Below, one piece after another: positions 1 to 6,745 of a DNA stretch of 8,001 bases. Source of the stretch: Actinomycetota bacterium (GTDB taxonomy: Bacteria > Actinomycetota > Thermoleophilia > Gaiellales > Gaiellaceae); NCBI GenBank assembly GCA_013694685.1, contig JACDBY010000076.1:1-8001 (forward strand), written 5' to 3'. The position numbers and the translations under genes were made by a program. Within the stretch, counting starts at the first letter, position 1. Each line of letters opens with the position of its first letter. Under the pieces are notes generated by a model. It did not search any database. It saw only the letters and a list, made by a program, of their open reading frames with translations, and was not told the DNA's origin.

Positions 1-3
1 GAC

Positions 4-489
4 GTGCTCGTCGCGCACGCGTTCCCGTCGCGGCAGCGACGAGCCTCCCCTCCGGGCGAGTCCCCCAACGGGGGAGCGAGCATCCCTGAAGTCACGCTAG
101 CCGACGACCTGTCACAGGAGCGTGACAGCTTCGTGTCGGATCTGTGCCGGAGGTTCCGGAAGCACCTCGCTGGGACTCGCACGACGTACGACGACGTCGC
201 GGTCGACGGAGAGGGACTAGGCCCGTTTCAACGCGAGCTCCTCGGCGCCGCCCGATCGATCGGCTGGGGTGAGGTCGTGACCTACGGCGGGCTCGCCGCG
301 CTCGCCGGGCGACCACGCGCCGCGCGGGCAGCGGGAACGTTCTGCGCCGTGAGCCGCCTCGCGCTCGTCGTCCCGTGCCACCGGGTCGTCGCGGCGGGTC
401 GCGGCGAGCCGTTCGAGCTGGGCGGCTACGGCGCGCCCGGCGGTCACCTCAAGCGTCGGCTGCTCGCGGTCGAGGGGACGATTCTCTGA
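4..489 (+). CDS. O6-alkylguanine-DNA alkyltransferase (MGMT/Ogt family), start uncertain, possibly 5'-partial
   Basis: Suicide DNA-repair protein that would take the alkyl group from O6-alkylguanine onto its own cysteine. The C-terminal DNA-binding methyltransferase domain spans about residues 47-159 when counted from GTG at 4. It shows FQRELL (75-80), GEVVTYGGLA (89-98), GRPRAARA with the likely Arg finger R108, and the active-site motif PCHRVV with C125, followed by GGYGAPGG and KRRLLAVEG. The asparagine of the usual A-N-x-N-P segment before the active site is replaced by FCAVSRL, so this is a divergent member. The frame is open to base 1 and may continue outside the window. However, residues 1-40 are low in family character and lie over strong hairpins. 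AGGAG (116-120) precedes an in-frame GTG at 133, giving a compact 118-residue protein with the domain intact. The stop overlaps whiA. Family call is firm; the start is not. Confidence 0.8.
   Translation: MLVAHAFPSRQRRASPPGESPNGGASIPEVTLADDLSQERDSFVSDLCRRFRKHLAGTRTTYDDVAVDGEGLGPFQRELLGAARSIGWGEVVTYGGLAALAGRPRAARAAGTFCAVSRLALVVPCHRVVAAGRGEPFELGGYGAPGGHLKRRLLAVEGTIL
6..75 (+). other. Two hairpins inside the 5' part of the alkyltransferase frame
   Basis: GCTCGTCGC (6-14) is perfectly complementary to GCGACGAGC (36-44), and the loop itself contains a CGCG/CGCG pair (18-21 with 29-32). Directly after it, TCCCCC (61-66) and GGGGGA (70-75) form a 6-bp stem with a 3-nt loop. Such structure is more typical of an intergenic or terminator region than of coding sequence. 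It supports a start of the alkyltransferase downstream (133), but GC-rich coding DNA can also fold this way. Confidence 0.4.
472..489 (+). promoter_or_regulatory. Ribosome binding site and CTGA stop/start overlap that decide the whiA start
   Basis: GAGGGG (472-477) lies 8 nt before CTG (486-488), and that CTG shares two bases with the TGA (487-489) of the upstream gene. This is the ATGA-type overlap of translational coupling, but with CTG in place of ATG/GTG. The SD, spacing and protein alignment agree; initiation at CTG itself is inference. Confidence 0.5.
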
Positions 490-1442
490 GGGACAGCACA
501 CCCGGAGCCGATGCACGCGCCGAGCTGGCGTCCCTCGTCCCGCAGCAGCGCTGCGACCGCCTCGCCGAGCTTTCTGCGCTCTTTCACACCTCCGGCACGG
601 TGCACCTTCTCGGTCGGGGCGAGCTGGGCTTCCACCTCGATCTCGGTGAGTCGGCGGGGGCCCGGCGCGCGTTCGTGATTCTTCGTCGCCTTCGGGTCGA
701 CGCCGAGATCCGCACCTACCGCCGCCGTGCGTTCGATCGTGCTCCCCGCACCCAGCTCGTCGTCGAGGGAGGGCCGCACGCGATCGAGGTCCTGACGGAG
801 GCCGGCGTCCTCGGACGCGACCGGCTCCCGCTCGATCGGCCGCCGGGACGCGTGGTCGCGCGGGCCTGCTGTCGCTCGGCGTACCTGCGCGGCGCGTTCC
901 TGGGCGCGGGCTCGTTGAGCGGGCCGGCGTCACCGCATCTCGAGATCCGGACGCCGCTCCACGCTGGCGCCGCTTTCGTCCGGAGCGTCGCCTCCGCTGC
1001 CGGTGTGCGGATGCGCGTGATCGATCGTGCGTCGCACTCGGCCGCGTACGCGAAGGGCTGGGATGCGATCGAGGCCCTCCTGGGCGTCGCGGGAGCGGCC
1101 GAGACCGTCCTCGCGCTCGAGGAGCGAGCGCTCGTCGCAGGTCTGCGGGGGGCGGCCAACCGCGTCGCGAACGCCGACCACGCGAACCTCGTCCGTCAGA
1201 GCGCCGCGGCACACGCCCAACTCGACGCAGCTCGAGCCCTCCTCGAGGACGACGCGGGCGCGTACCTCACGCCGCAGCTGCAGGCCGCTGCCGAGCTGCG
1301 CCGCCGCCATCCGTCCCTCTCCGCTCGCGAGCTCGCGGCCCGCGCCGATCCACCCACGACGAAGGCTGCGATGGCGGGGAGGCTCGCCCGGCTCGTCGCT
1401 CTGCACGCCCGCGAACGCGACAGGACGACGGCTCCGGGTTGA
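486..1442 (+). CDS. whiA: WhiA sporulation/cell-division regulator
   Basis: DNA-binding protein of the WhiA family, which controls sporulation-septation genes with WhiB in Streptomyces and affects division in Bacillus. Counted from CTG at 486 it has 318 residues, a normal WhiA length. The N-terminal LAGLIDADG-homing-endonuclease-like domain begins with RCDRLAELSALFHTSG (22-37) and contains CCRSAYLRGAFLGAGS (128-143), the family's degenerate LAGLIDADG helix. A linker with NRVANADHAN (225-234) leads to the C-terminal helix-turn-helix domain (about 260-310), which includes LSARELAARADPPTTKAAMAGRL. No ATG, GTG or TTG lies at the right place in this frame. CTG 486-488 sits inside CTGA overlapping the alkyltransferase stop, with GAGGGG at 472-477, 8 nt upstream. 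Alignment of ARAELASL to the usual VKEEL segment puts the expected start within three codons. A GTG at 375 would add 37 residues unlike WhiA. Confidence 0.88.
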   Translation: MRDSTPGADARAELASLVPQQRCDRLAELSALFHTSGTVHLLGRGELGFHLDLGESAGARRAFVILRRLRVDAEIRTYRRRAFDRAPRTQLVVEGGPHAIEVLTEAGVLGRDRLPLDRPPGRVVARACCRSAYLRGAFLGAGSLSGPASPHLEIRTPLHAGAAFVRSVASAAGVRMRVIDRASHSAAYAKGWDAIEALLGVAGAAETVLALEERALVAGLRGAANRVANADHANLVRQSAAAHAQLDAARALLEDDAGAYLTPQLQAAAELRRRHPSLSARELAARADPPTTKAAMAGRLARLVALHARERDRTTAPG

Positions 1443-1461
1443 GGACGCGGCGTCCGCGTCC
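1443..1461 (+). terminator. Perfect 8-bp hairpin immediately after whiA
   Basis: GGACGCGG (1443-1450) and CCGCGTCC (1454-1461) form a perfect 8-bp stem with a CGT loop starting at the base after the whiA stop codon. No T-run follows, which is common for terminator-like hairpins in high-GC actinobacteria. Termination is inferred from position and structure. Confidence 0.5.
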
Positions 1462-1541
1462 CATACTGCGCGTCGGTGGGCTCGCGCTCCCGGGTGGTGG
1501 ATTCAGACCCCATCTGCCATCTGGTCACGGAGCGCGCTCGT

Positions 1542-1573
1542 GGGGGAGGGGACATCCTCGGAGCTCCTCCCCC
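1542..1573 (+). terminator. G/C-rich hairpin in the whiA to propeller-gene gap
   Basis: GGGGGAGG (1542-1549) pairs with CCTCCCCC (1566-1573). A G-U and a G-C pair extend the stem inward to 10 pairs around a 12-nt loop. There is no T-run on either side. It may be a second terminator for the whiA transcript or a leader structure. Between this hairpin and the one after whiA (1462-1541) I see no gene, RNA or repeat. Confidence 0.4.
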
Positions 1574-1604
1574 GGCCCACCCACCCTCGCCCCTCGTCAG
1601 CATC

Positions 1605-1610
1605 TAGGGT
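1605..1610 (+). promoter_or_regulatory. Candidate -10 box for leaderless transcription of the propeller gene
   Basis: TAGGGT fits the TANNNT -10 consensus and ends 7 nt before the ATG at 1618. This is the spacing seen for leaderless mRNAs in actinobacteria and Deinococcus. No Shine-Dalgarno sequence is apparent in those 7 nt, which fits leaderless initiation. I see no good -35 hexamer 16-18 bp upstream, so the call rests on one short motif and its spacing. Confidence 0.35.
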
Positions 1611-1617
1611 CCCGGGC

Positions 1618-2688
1618 ATGACTTCTCAGAGACGCATTGCATGTGCCGCGCTGATCACGGCGATCGGCGCGATGACCGTCCTCGCTGCCGGAATTCACGC
1701 GGCAGGCCCCCAGGCGAGCTTCGGTTGGGAAGAGCGTCCCACGGGGACTACCGCGGGGCTCCGGGGCGTCTCCGCCGTGAGCGACGAGGTCGCATGGGTG
1801 AGCGGGAGCGGCGGGACCGTCCTGCGGACGCTCGACGGGGGTGCAACCTGGCAGAACGTCGCGCCACCCGATGCCGCAGCGCAGGCGTTCCGGGACCTCG
1901 AGGCATTCGGCGTCGACACGGCCGTGCTCCTCGCGATCGGCACGGGGGAGGCGTCTCGCCTCTACCGCACGGACGATGGAGGCGCGACCTGGACGAAGAC
2001 GTATCAGAACACCGATCCTTCGGCCTTCTACGACTGCATGTCGTTCTTCGACCGGAAGCGCGGCCTCGTGCTCGGTGACCCGGTCGGCGGAAAGTTCCAG
2101 ATCCTCGCGACGGAGGACGGCGGGCGCAGCTGGTCGCTCCTCCCGAACGCGGGGATGCCCGCCGCCTTGCCCGGAGAGTTCGCGTTCGCGGCGAGCGGCA
2201 CGTGCATCGAGACCGCGGGTGGGCGCGACGCGTGGTTCGCGACCGGTGGTGACGCCGTTTCACGCGTCTTCCACTCCGACGACCGGGGGCGCAGCTGGAC
2301 CGTGACCGAGACGCCGGTGACGAGCGGGCCGACGGCCGGCATCTACTCGCTCTCGTTCACGAGCCCGCGGGTCGGGATCGCCGTCGGTGGCGACTTCCTC
2401 GCCCCGACGAACGCCGCGAACGGGGCGGCGTACACCACGGACGGCGGCGAGACCTGGACGATCGCGAACGGGCCGGGCGAGTACCGCTCCGGCTCCGCCT
2501 GGGTGCCGAGGCTGCCGCGAACAGCGGTCGCCGTGGGGCCGACGGGAAGCGACGTCTCCCGGGACGGTGGCCGCAGCTGGACGCGATTCGACACGGGCAG
2601 CCTCGACGCGGTGGACTGTGCGCAGACGGGCGCCTGCTGGGGCTCGGGCGCGGGAGGCCGGGTGGCGCGGCTCCGAGTCGAGCGCTGA
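1618..2688 (+). CDS. Secreted Asp-box (BNR/Ycf48-like) beta-propeller protein
   Basis: A 356-residue protein of unknown specific role. It starts with a Sec-type signal: Arg5-Arg6, a hydrophobic core at about 7-26, and A-x-A-like cleavage options near 26-33; no lipobox Cys is seen. The mature part carries six Asp boxes (S/T-x-D-x-G-x-x-W): TLDGGATW 71-78, TDDGGATW 118-125, TEDGGRSW 165-172, SDDRGRSW 220-227, TTDGGETW 273-280 and SRDGGRSW 314-321. Their spacing of 41-55 residues means one per propeller blade. The mature region has four cysteines (C140, C196, C334, C340), which could form disulfides outside the cell. Asp boxes are structural, so they do not prove sialidase activity. Database labels for relatives vary (Ycf48-like, glycosyl hydrolase, oxidoreductase). 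ATG 1618 is chosen because the signal peptide begins there; the frame runs further upstream (in-frame ATG at 1027) but that part overlaps whiA and has no WhiA or propeller character. Confidence 0.85.
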   Translation: MTSQRRIACAALITAIGAMTVLAAGIHAAGPQASFGWEERPTGTTAGLRGVSAVSDEVAWVSGSGGTVLRTLDGGATWQNVAPPDAAAQAFRDLEAFGVDTAVLLAIGTGEASRLYRTDDGGATWTKTYQNTDPSAFYDCMSFFDRKRGLVLGDPVGGKFQILATEDGGRSWSLLPNAGMPAALPGEFAFAASGTCIETAGGRDAWFATGGDAVSRVFHSDDRGRSWTVTETPVTSGPTAGIYSLSFTSPRVGIAVGGDFLAPTNAANGAAYTTDGGETWTIANGPGEYRSGSAWVPRLPRTAVAVGPTGSDVSRDGGRSWTRFDTGSLDAVDCAQTGACWGSGAGGRVARLRVER

Positions 2689-2723
2689 GCCCGGGTGGGG
2701 CGGGAGGACTCGGGGGGAGCGTC

Positions 2724-3782
2724 GTGAGGATCACCCGGCTCGACGCACCGGGCTACGAGCGCGTCGAGCGTGCCGAGGATCCGGAGACGGGGCTCGTCGC
2801 CTTCATCAGCGTCCACTCGACGACACTCGGCCCGGCACTCGGCGGGATGCGTCTCTGGCCGTATCGCTCGGAGGACGAGGCGCTCGACGACGTTCTCCGT
2901 CTCTCGCGCGGGATGACGTACAAGTCGGCCCTCGCGCAGACGGGGCTCGGCGGCGGCAAGTCCGTCGTCATCGCCGACCGCGACCAGAAGACACCCGCGC
3001 TGTTCGAGGCGATGGGACGCTTCATCGAGCAATTCGGCGGCGTCTACGTCACCGCGGAGGACGTGAACGTGACCGTCGACGACTTGCGCGCGGTACGGCG
3101 GTCGACGGCGCACGTGTGCGGTCTGACGACCGCCGAGGGTGGCGGCGGCGACCCCGGGCCCTACACGGCATACGGCTGCTTCCTCGGCATCCGGGAGTCG
3201 CTGAGGATGGCGACGGGCTCGGGCCTCGAGGGCCGGACGGTGGCCATCCAGGGGACCGGGAGCGTCGGCCAGGAGCTCGGGCGGAGGCTCGCGGGCGAGG
3301 GCGCCAGACTCGTCGTCGCCGATCTGAACGAGGCGAACGTCGAGCGGGTGGTAGAGGAGCTCGGCGCTGTCGCCGTCGATCCGGAGGAGATCTACGACGT
3401 CGACTGCGCCGCCTTCGCGCCCTGCGCGCTCGGCGGCGTCCTGAACGACGACACGATCCCGCGTCTCCGGTGCGCCGTCGTGGCGGGTGCGGCCAACAAC
3501 CAGCTCCTCGACGAGGAGCGGCACTCGGAGGCGTTGCGCGCGCGAGGGATCCTCTACGCGCCCGACTACGTGATCAACGCCGGCGGCATCGTCAACGTCG
3601 CCTGCGAGCTCGTTGCCGGCGGGTACGACGAGGATGTCGCGCTCGAGCGCATCGAGCGGATCCCGGTTGCGCTGCGCGAGATCTTCGCTGCGGCCGAAGC
3701 GAGAGGACTGACGCCGCAAGCAGCGGCGCAGCACCTCGCCGAGACGGCCCTTGCGCGAGGGCGCCCGGAGGCGAGCACTTAG
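2724..3782 (+). CDS. Leucine/valine dehydrogenase (Glu/Leu/Phe/Val dehydrogenase family)
   Basis: NAD-dependent oxidative deamination of branched-chain L-amino acids to 2-oxo acids, or the reverse reaction, in the cytoplasm. The 352 residues align end to end with Bacillus-type leucine dehydrogenase. The substrate domain has GPALGGMR (36-43), MTYKSAL with K67, GLGGGKSV with catalytic K79, and TAEDVN (110-115). The Rossmann domain follows, with GTGSVG (177-182) and D200 at the end of the second strand, which favours NAD over NADP. APCALGG (232-238) and YVINAGGIVNV (282-292) complete the active site. Aliphatic residues around GPALGG and NAGGIVNV suggest leucine, valine or isoleucine rather than phenylalanine, but substrate cannot be fixed by eye. 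The GTG start has GGAG at 2716-2719 only 4 nt upstream, rather close. It lies 35 bp after the propeller gene and 42 bp before gap, an unusual neighbour for glycolytic genes. Confidence 0.9.
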   Translation: MRITRLDAPGYERVERAEDPETGLVAFISVHSTTLGPALGGMRLWPYRSEDEALDDVLRLSRGMTYKSALAQTGLGGGKSVVIADRDQKTPALFEAMGRFIEQFGGVYVTAEDVNVTVDDLRAVRRSTAHVCGLTTAEGGGGDPGPYTAYGCFLGIRESLRMATGSGLEGRTVAIQGTGSVGQELGRRLAGEGARLVVADLNEANVERVVEELGAVAVDPEEIYDVDCAAFAPCALGGVLNDDTIPRLRCAVVAGAANNQLLDEERHSEALRARGILYAPDYVINAGGIVNVACELVAGGYDEDVALERIERIPVALREIFAAAEARGLTPQAAAQHLAETALARGRPEAST

Positions 3783-3808
3783 ACTCGGGCGCGACCGCAC
3801 ACGAACGA

Positions 3809-3814
3809 CGGAGG
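3809..3814 (+). promoter_or_regulatory. Ribosome binding site fixing the gap start
   Basis: CGGAGG lies 10 nt before ATG 3825. An out-of-frame ATG at 3818 is only 3 nt from it and opens a frame without GAPDH character, so 3825 is the start. Confidence 0.6.
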
Positions 3815-3821
3815 CGAATGA

Positions 3822-4826
<1,005 letters not shown>

Positions 4827-4837
4827 AGGAAGGGGCT

Positions 4838-4863
4838 CGTGGGGGAACCACGGGTCCCCCACG
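4838..4863 (+). terminator. 9-bp hairpin after the gap stop codon
   Basis: CGTGGGGGA (4838-4846) and TCCCCCACG (4855-4863) are perfectly complementary around an 8-nt loop. It begins 12 nt after the gap stop and ends 4 bp before the second gap tail. No T-run follows. It could terminate or attenuate transcription between gap and pgk, or stabilise the gap mRNA 3' end. Confidence 0.5.
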
Positions 4864-4866
4864 TTG

Positions 4867-4923
4867 AACGAGTGGGGATACTCGTGTCGGCTGGTCGATC
4901 TGGTGGGGAGGCTGTTGCCCTGA
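4867..4923 (+). pseudogene. Remnant of a second gap gene: last 18 codons plus stop
   Basis: The sequence encodes [18 protein letters not shown] and a TGA in frame, identical at the protein level to the end of the intact gap. It differs at three bases only, each at a third codon position: CTC/CTG, GTA/GTG and CCG/CCC. Similarity starts abruptly at the Asn codon of WYDN and stops at the stop codon; flanks on both sides are unrelated to those of the first copy. The synonymous-only differences suggest that both copies were once under selection as full genes. A replaced original gap or a collapsed tandem duplication would both explain it; a conserved RNA element is a less likely alternative. Confidence 0.8.
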
Positions 4924-4943
4924 GTGAGAGCGACCGAAGAGCA

Positions 4944-4967
4944 CGTGTCCGACTGAAGTCGGACACG
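4944..4967 (+). terminator. 10-bp hairpin with tetraloop upstream of pgk
   Basis: CGTGTCCGAC (4944-4953) and GTCGGACACG (4958-4967) pair perfectly around the loop TGAA; T4954 and A4957 could also pair on paper. No T-run follows, so attenuator, regulator site and terminator are all possible. Its right arm is the first unit of the 12-bp repeat series. Confidence 0.45.
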
Positions 4968-5003
4968 CTGTTGGACACCCGGTCGGACAGGCGGTCGGAC
5001 GCG
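4956..5003 (+). repeat. Four degenerate 12-bp tandem repeats with core GTCGGACA
   Basis: Consecutive units are AAGTCGGACACG (4956-4967), CTGTTGGACACC (4968-4979), CGGTCGGACAGG (4980-4991) and CGGTCGGACGCG (4992-5003). The GT-GGAC positions are kept in all four. They lie in the leader of pgk, ending 11 nt before its GTG. The core appears nowhere else that I can find in the window. Function is unknown; repeated operator sites and a fragment of an interspersed repeat are both possible. Confidence 0.75.
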
Positions 5004-5014
5004 CGGCACCAGCC

Positions 5015-6058
5015 GTGAGGCTGCCTCGCTCGGTGGAGACGGCAGAGGTGGAGGACAAGCGCGTCCTCGTCCGCTGCGATCTCAACGTGCCGCTCGAAGA
5101 TGGCCGGATCGCCGACGAGACGCGCATCCAGGCCGCACTCCCGACGCTCCGGCTCCTGCTCGAGCGTGGCGCCGCGGAGGTCGTCGTGTGCTCGCATCTC
5201 GGCCGACCGAAAGGCCCGGATCCTGCATTCGAGATGGCGCCGGTCGCCAGGCGTCTCACCGAGCTCGCGGACGACGATCGCCTCCGCGTGCTCGAGAACA
5301 CGCGCTTCCTGCCGGGCGAGACGCGAAACGACGAGCAGACCGCGCGCGAACTCGCGGACGGGCTCGAGCTCTACGTGAACGACGCGTTCGGCTCCGCGCA
5401 TCGTGCGCACGCCTCGACCGAGGCCGTCGCGCACATCCTCCCCGCCTACGCTGGGCTTCTGCTGCTCGCCGAGCTCGAGCACCTGGGCCGCCTCCTCGGC
5501 GAGATCGAGCGTCCGTTCGTGCTCGTCGCGGGCGGCGCGAAGGTCGAGGACAAGCTCGGCGTCCTCCAGAAGCTCGGTGGACGCGCCGACACCGTGATCG
5601 TCGGGGGGAAGATGGCCGAAGAGCTTCGCGACGAGAACCCGCTGGACTTCGCCGTCGAGCTCCCGACCGACGTGCTCGCCGCCGCCTCGTTCGACGAGCA
5701 CGCGGAGAGCCGGATCGCGCCGTACGACGATCTGCCCGGCGGCTGGCTCGGCCTGGACATCGGACCAGAGAGTCAGGCCCGGTTCGCGGATCTCGTCCGG
5801 GGCGCGCGTACGGTCTTCTGGAACGGCCCCATGGGCGTCTTCGAGTGGGAGCCCTTTGCGGCCGGCACGAAGGCGGTCGCCGAGGCGGTCGCCGAGGTCG
5901 ACGGCTACACCGTCGTCGGTGGCGGCGACTCGGTGCGAGCGGTCTCGGAGCTCGGGCTCGACGACCGGCTCTCGTGGGTCTCGACGGGCGGCGGCGCCTC
6001 GCTCGAGCTCCTCGAGGGCAAGGAGCTGCCCGGAGTCGCGGCCCTGCCGGCGGCATAG
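5015..6058 (+). CDS. pgk: Phosphoglycerate kinase, short form
   Basis: Transfers phosphate from 1,3-bisphosphoglycerate to ADP. At 347 residues it is about 45-50 shorter than typical bacterial Pgk. The N-terminal substrate domain has RCDLNVP (D22, N24), R37, SHLGRPKG (60-67), LENTRF (R97) and AHRAHAS (R130). The nucleotide domain has GGAKVEDK (173-180), GLDIGP (246-251), WNGPMGVFE (269-277), GGGDS (302-306) and STGGGAS (323-329). Two segments common in the family are missing: about 20 residues between LTELAD and LENTRF, and about 30 after VIVGGKMA, where GKSLVE and a long helix normally precede the LPVD strand. The frame is uninterrupted, so these are real deletions. GTG 5015 gives the normal N-terminal length, but no Shine-Dalgarno is seen; 12-bp repeats lie just upstream. 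tpiA follows after 9 bp. Confidence 0.96.
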   Translation: MRLPRSVETAEVEDKRVLVRCDLNVPLEDGRIADETRIQAALPTLRLLLERGAAEVVVCSHLGRPKGPDPAFEMAPVARRLTELADDDRLRVLENTRFLPGETRNDEQTARELADGLELYVNDAFGSAHRAHASTEAVAHILPAYAGLLLLAELEHLGRLLGEIERPFVLVAGGAKVEDKLGVLQKLGGRADTVIVGGKMAEELRDENPLDFAVELPTDVLAAASFDEHAESRIAPYDDLPGGWLGLDIGPESQARFADLVRGARTVFWNGPMGVFEWEPFAAGTKAVAEAVAEVDGYTVVGGGDSVRAVSELGLDDRLSWVSTGGGASLELLEGKELPGVAALPAA

Positions 6059-6067
6059 GATCGAGCG

Positions 6068-6745
6068 GTGGTGATCGCAGGCAACTGGAAGATGTTCAAG
6101 GGGCCGGCAGAGACCGACCGCTTCCTCGACGAGCTCGATCTTCCGTCGGGCGTCGAGGCAGTGCTCTGTCCGCCCTTCCCGTCACTCGCGACCGCGACCG
6201 GTAGGGGCATACCCGTCTTCGCGCAGAACGTCCACTGGGCCGCCGAGGGCGCGTTCACCGGCGAGGTGTCCGCCGGGATGCTGCTCGAGCTCGGCGTCGA
6301 GGGCGCACTCGTCGGCCACTCGGAGAGGCGCCAGCATTTCGGCGAGACCGACGACACCGTCCGGCGCCGTTGCGAGCACGCGCTCGAGGCCGGTCTGCGG
6401 GTGATCGCGTGCGTGGGGGAGACGGAGTCCGAGCGCGAGGCCGGCGAGACGGCCGACGTGCTCCGCCGGCAGGTCGCGGCGATCCCTCGGCACGAGGCGC
6501 TCGTGATCGCCTACGAGCCGGTCTGGGCGATTGGGACGGGCAAGACAGCCACGTCGGAGATCGCGCAGGAGGCGCACGCGCTCATCAAGGAGCTCCACGA
6601 CACGCGGGTGCTCTACGGCGGCTCGGTCAAGCCGGAGAACGCCGCCGAGCTTCTCGGGCAGCCCGCAGTCGACGGCGCCCTCGTCGGCGGTGCCTCGCTC
6701 GATCCCGGGTCGTTCGCGGCAATTTGCCGGGCAGCCCTGTCGTGA
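6068..6745 (+). CDS. tpiA: Triosephosphate isomerase, short form
   Basis: Interconverts dihydroxyacetone phosphate and glyceraldehyde-3-phosphate. The catalytic set is complete: N6 and K8 in AGNWKM, H84 in GHSERR, E150 in AYEPVWAIGTGKTA, where loop 6 is intact, and YGGSVKPEN (183-191) for phosphate binding. The 225 residues compare with about 250 in most bacteria. Trimmed regions by eye are after strand 1, the segment before AQNVHW, and the helix before VLYGGSV, where IKELHDTRVLYGG is about 10 residues shorter than usual. GTG 6068 is chosen because AGGA (6057-6060), across the pgk stop, lies 7 nt upstream and the protein begins with the expected MVIAGNWKM. TAGGAT at 6056-6061 also resembles a -10 box, but operon transcription with pgk is the simpler reading. 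The stop overlaps gpmI. Confidence 0.96.
   Translation: MVIAGNWKMFKGPAETDRFLDELDLPSGVEAVLCPPFPSLATATGRGIPVFAQNVHWAAEGAFTGEVSAGMLLELGVEGALVGHSERRQHFGETDDTVRRRCEHALEAGLRVIACVGETESEREAGETADVLRRQVAAIPRHEALVIAYEPVWAIGTGKTATSEIAQEAHALIKELHDTRVLYGGSVKPENAAELLGQPAVDGALVGGASLDPGSFAAICRAALS

Noticed and set aside
217..1212. 331-codon minus-strand frame opposite the alkyltransferase and whiA
   Set aside because: Low-complexity Arg/Pro/Ser-rich shadow of two recognisable plus-strand genes.
1485..1545. tRNA-like stretch in the gap after whiA
   Set aside because: A possible T-loop-like GGATTCAGACC is seen, but no acceptor, D or anticodon arms can be paired on either strand.
4956..5003. CRISPR-like array
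   Set aside because: Units are 12 bp, directly adjacent, degenerate and without spacers; no cas gene is nearby.
5590..5680. Frameshift or deletion error in pgk
   Set aside because: The missing segments leave an uninterrupted frame with family motifs on both sides, and two independent in-frame deletions are better explained as real.
5950..6100. Pgk-Tpi fusion as known in Thermotoga
   Set aside because: A clear TAG stop ends pgk and tpiA has its own GTG with AGGA upstream in another frame.
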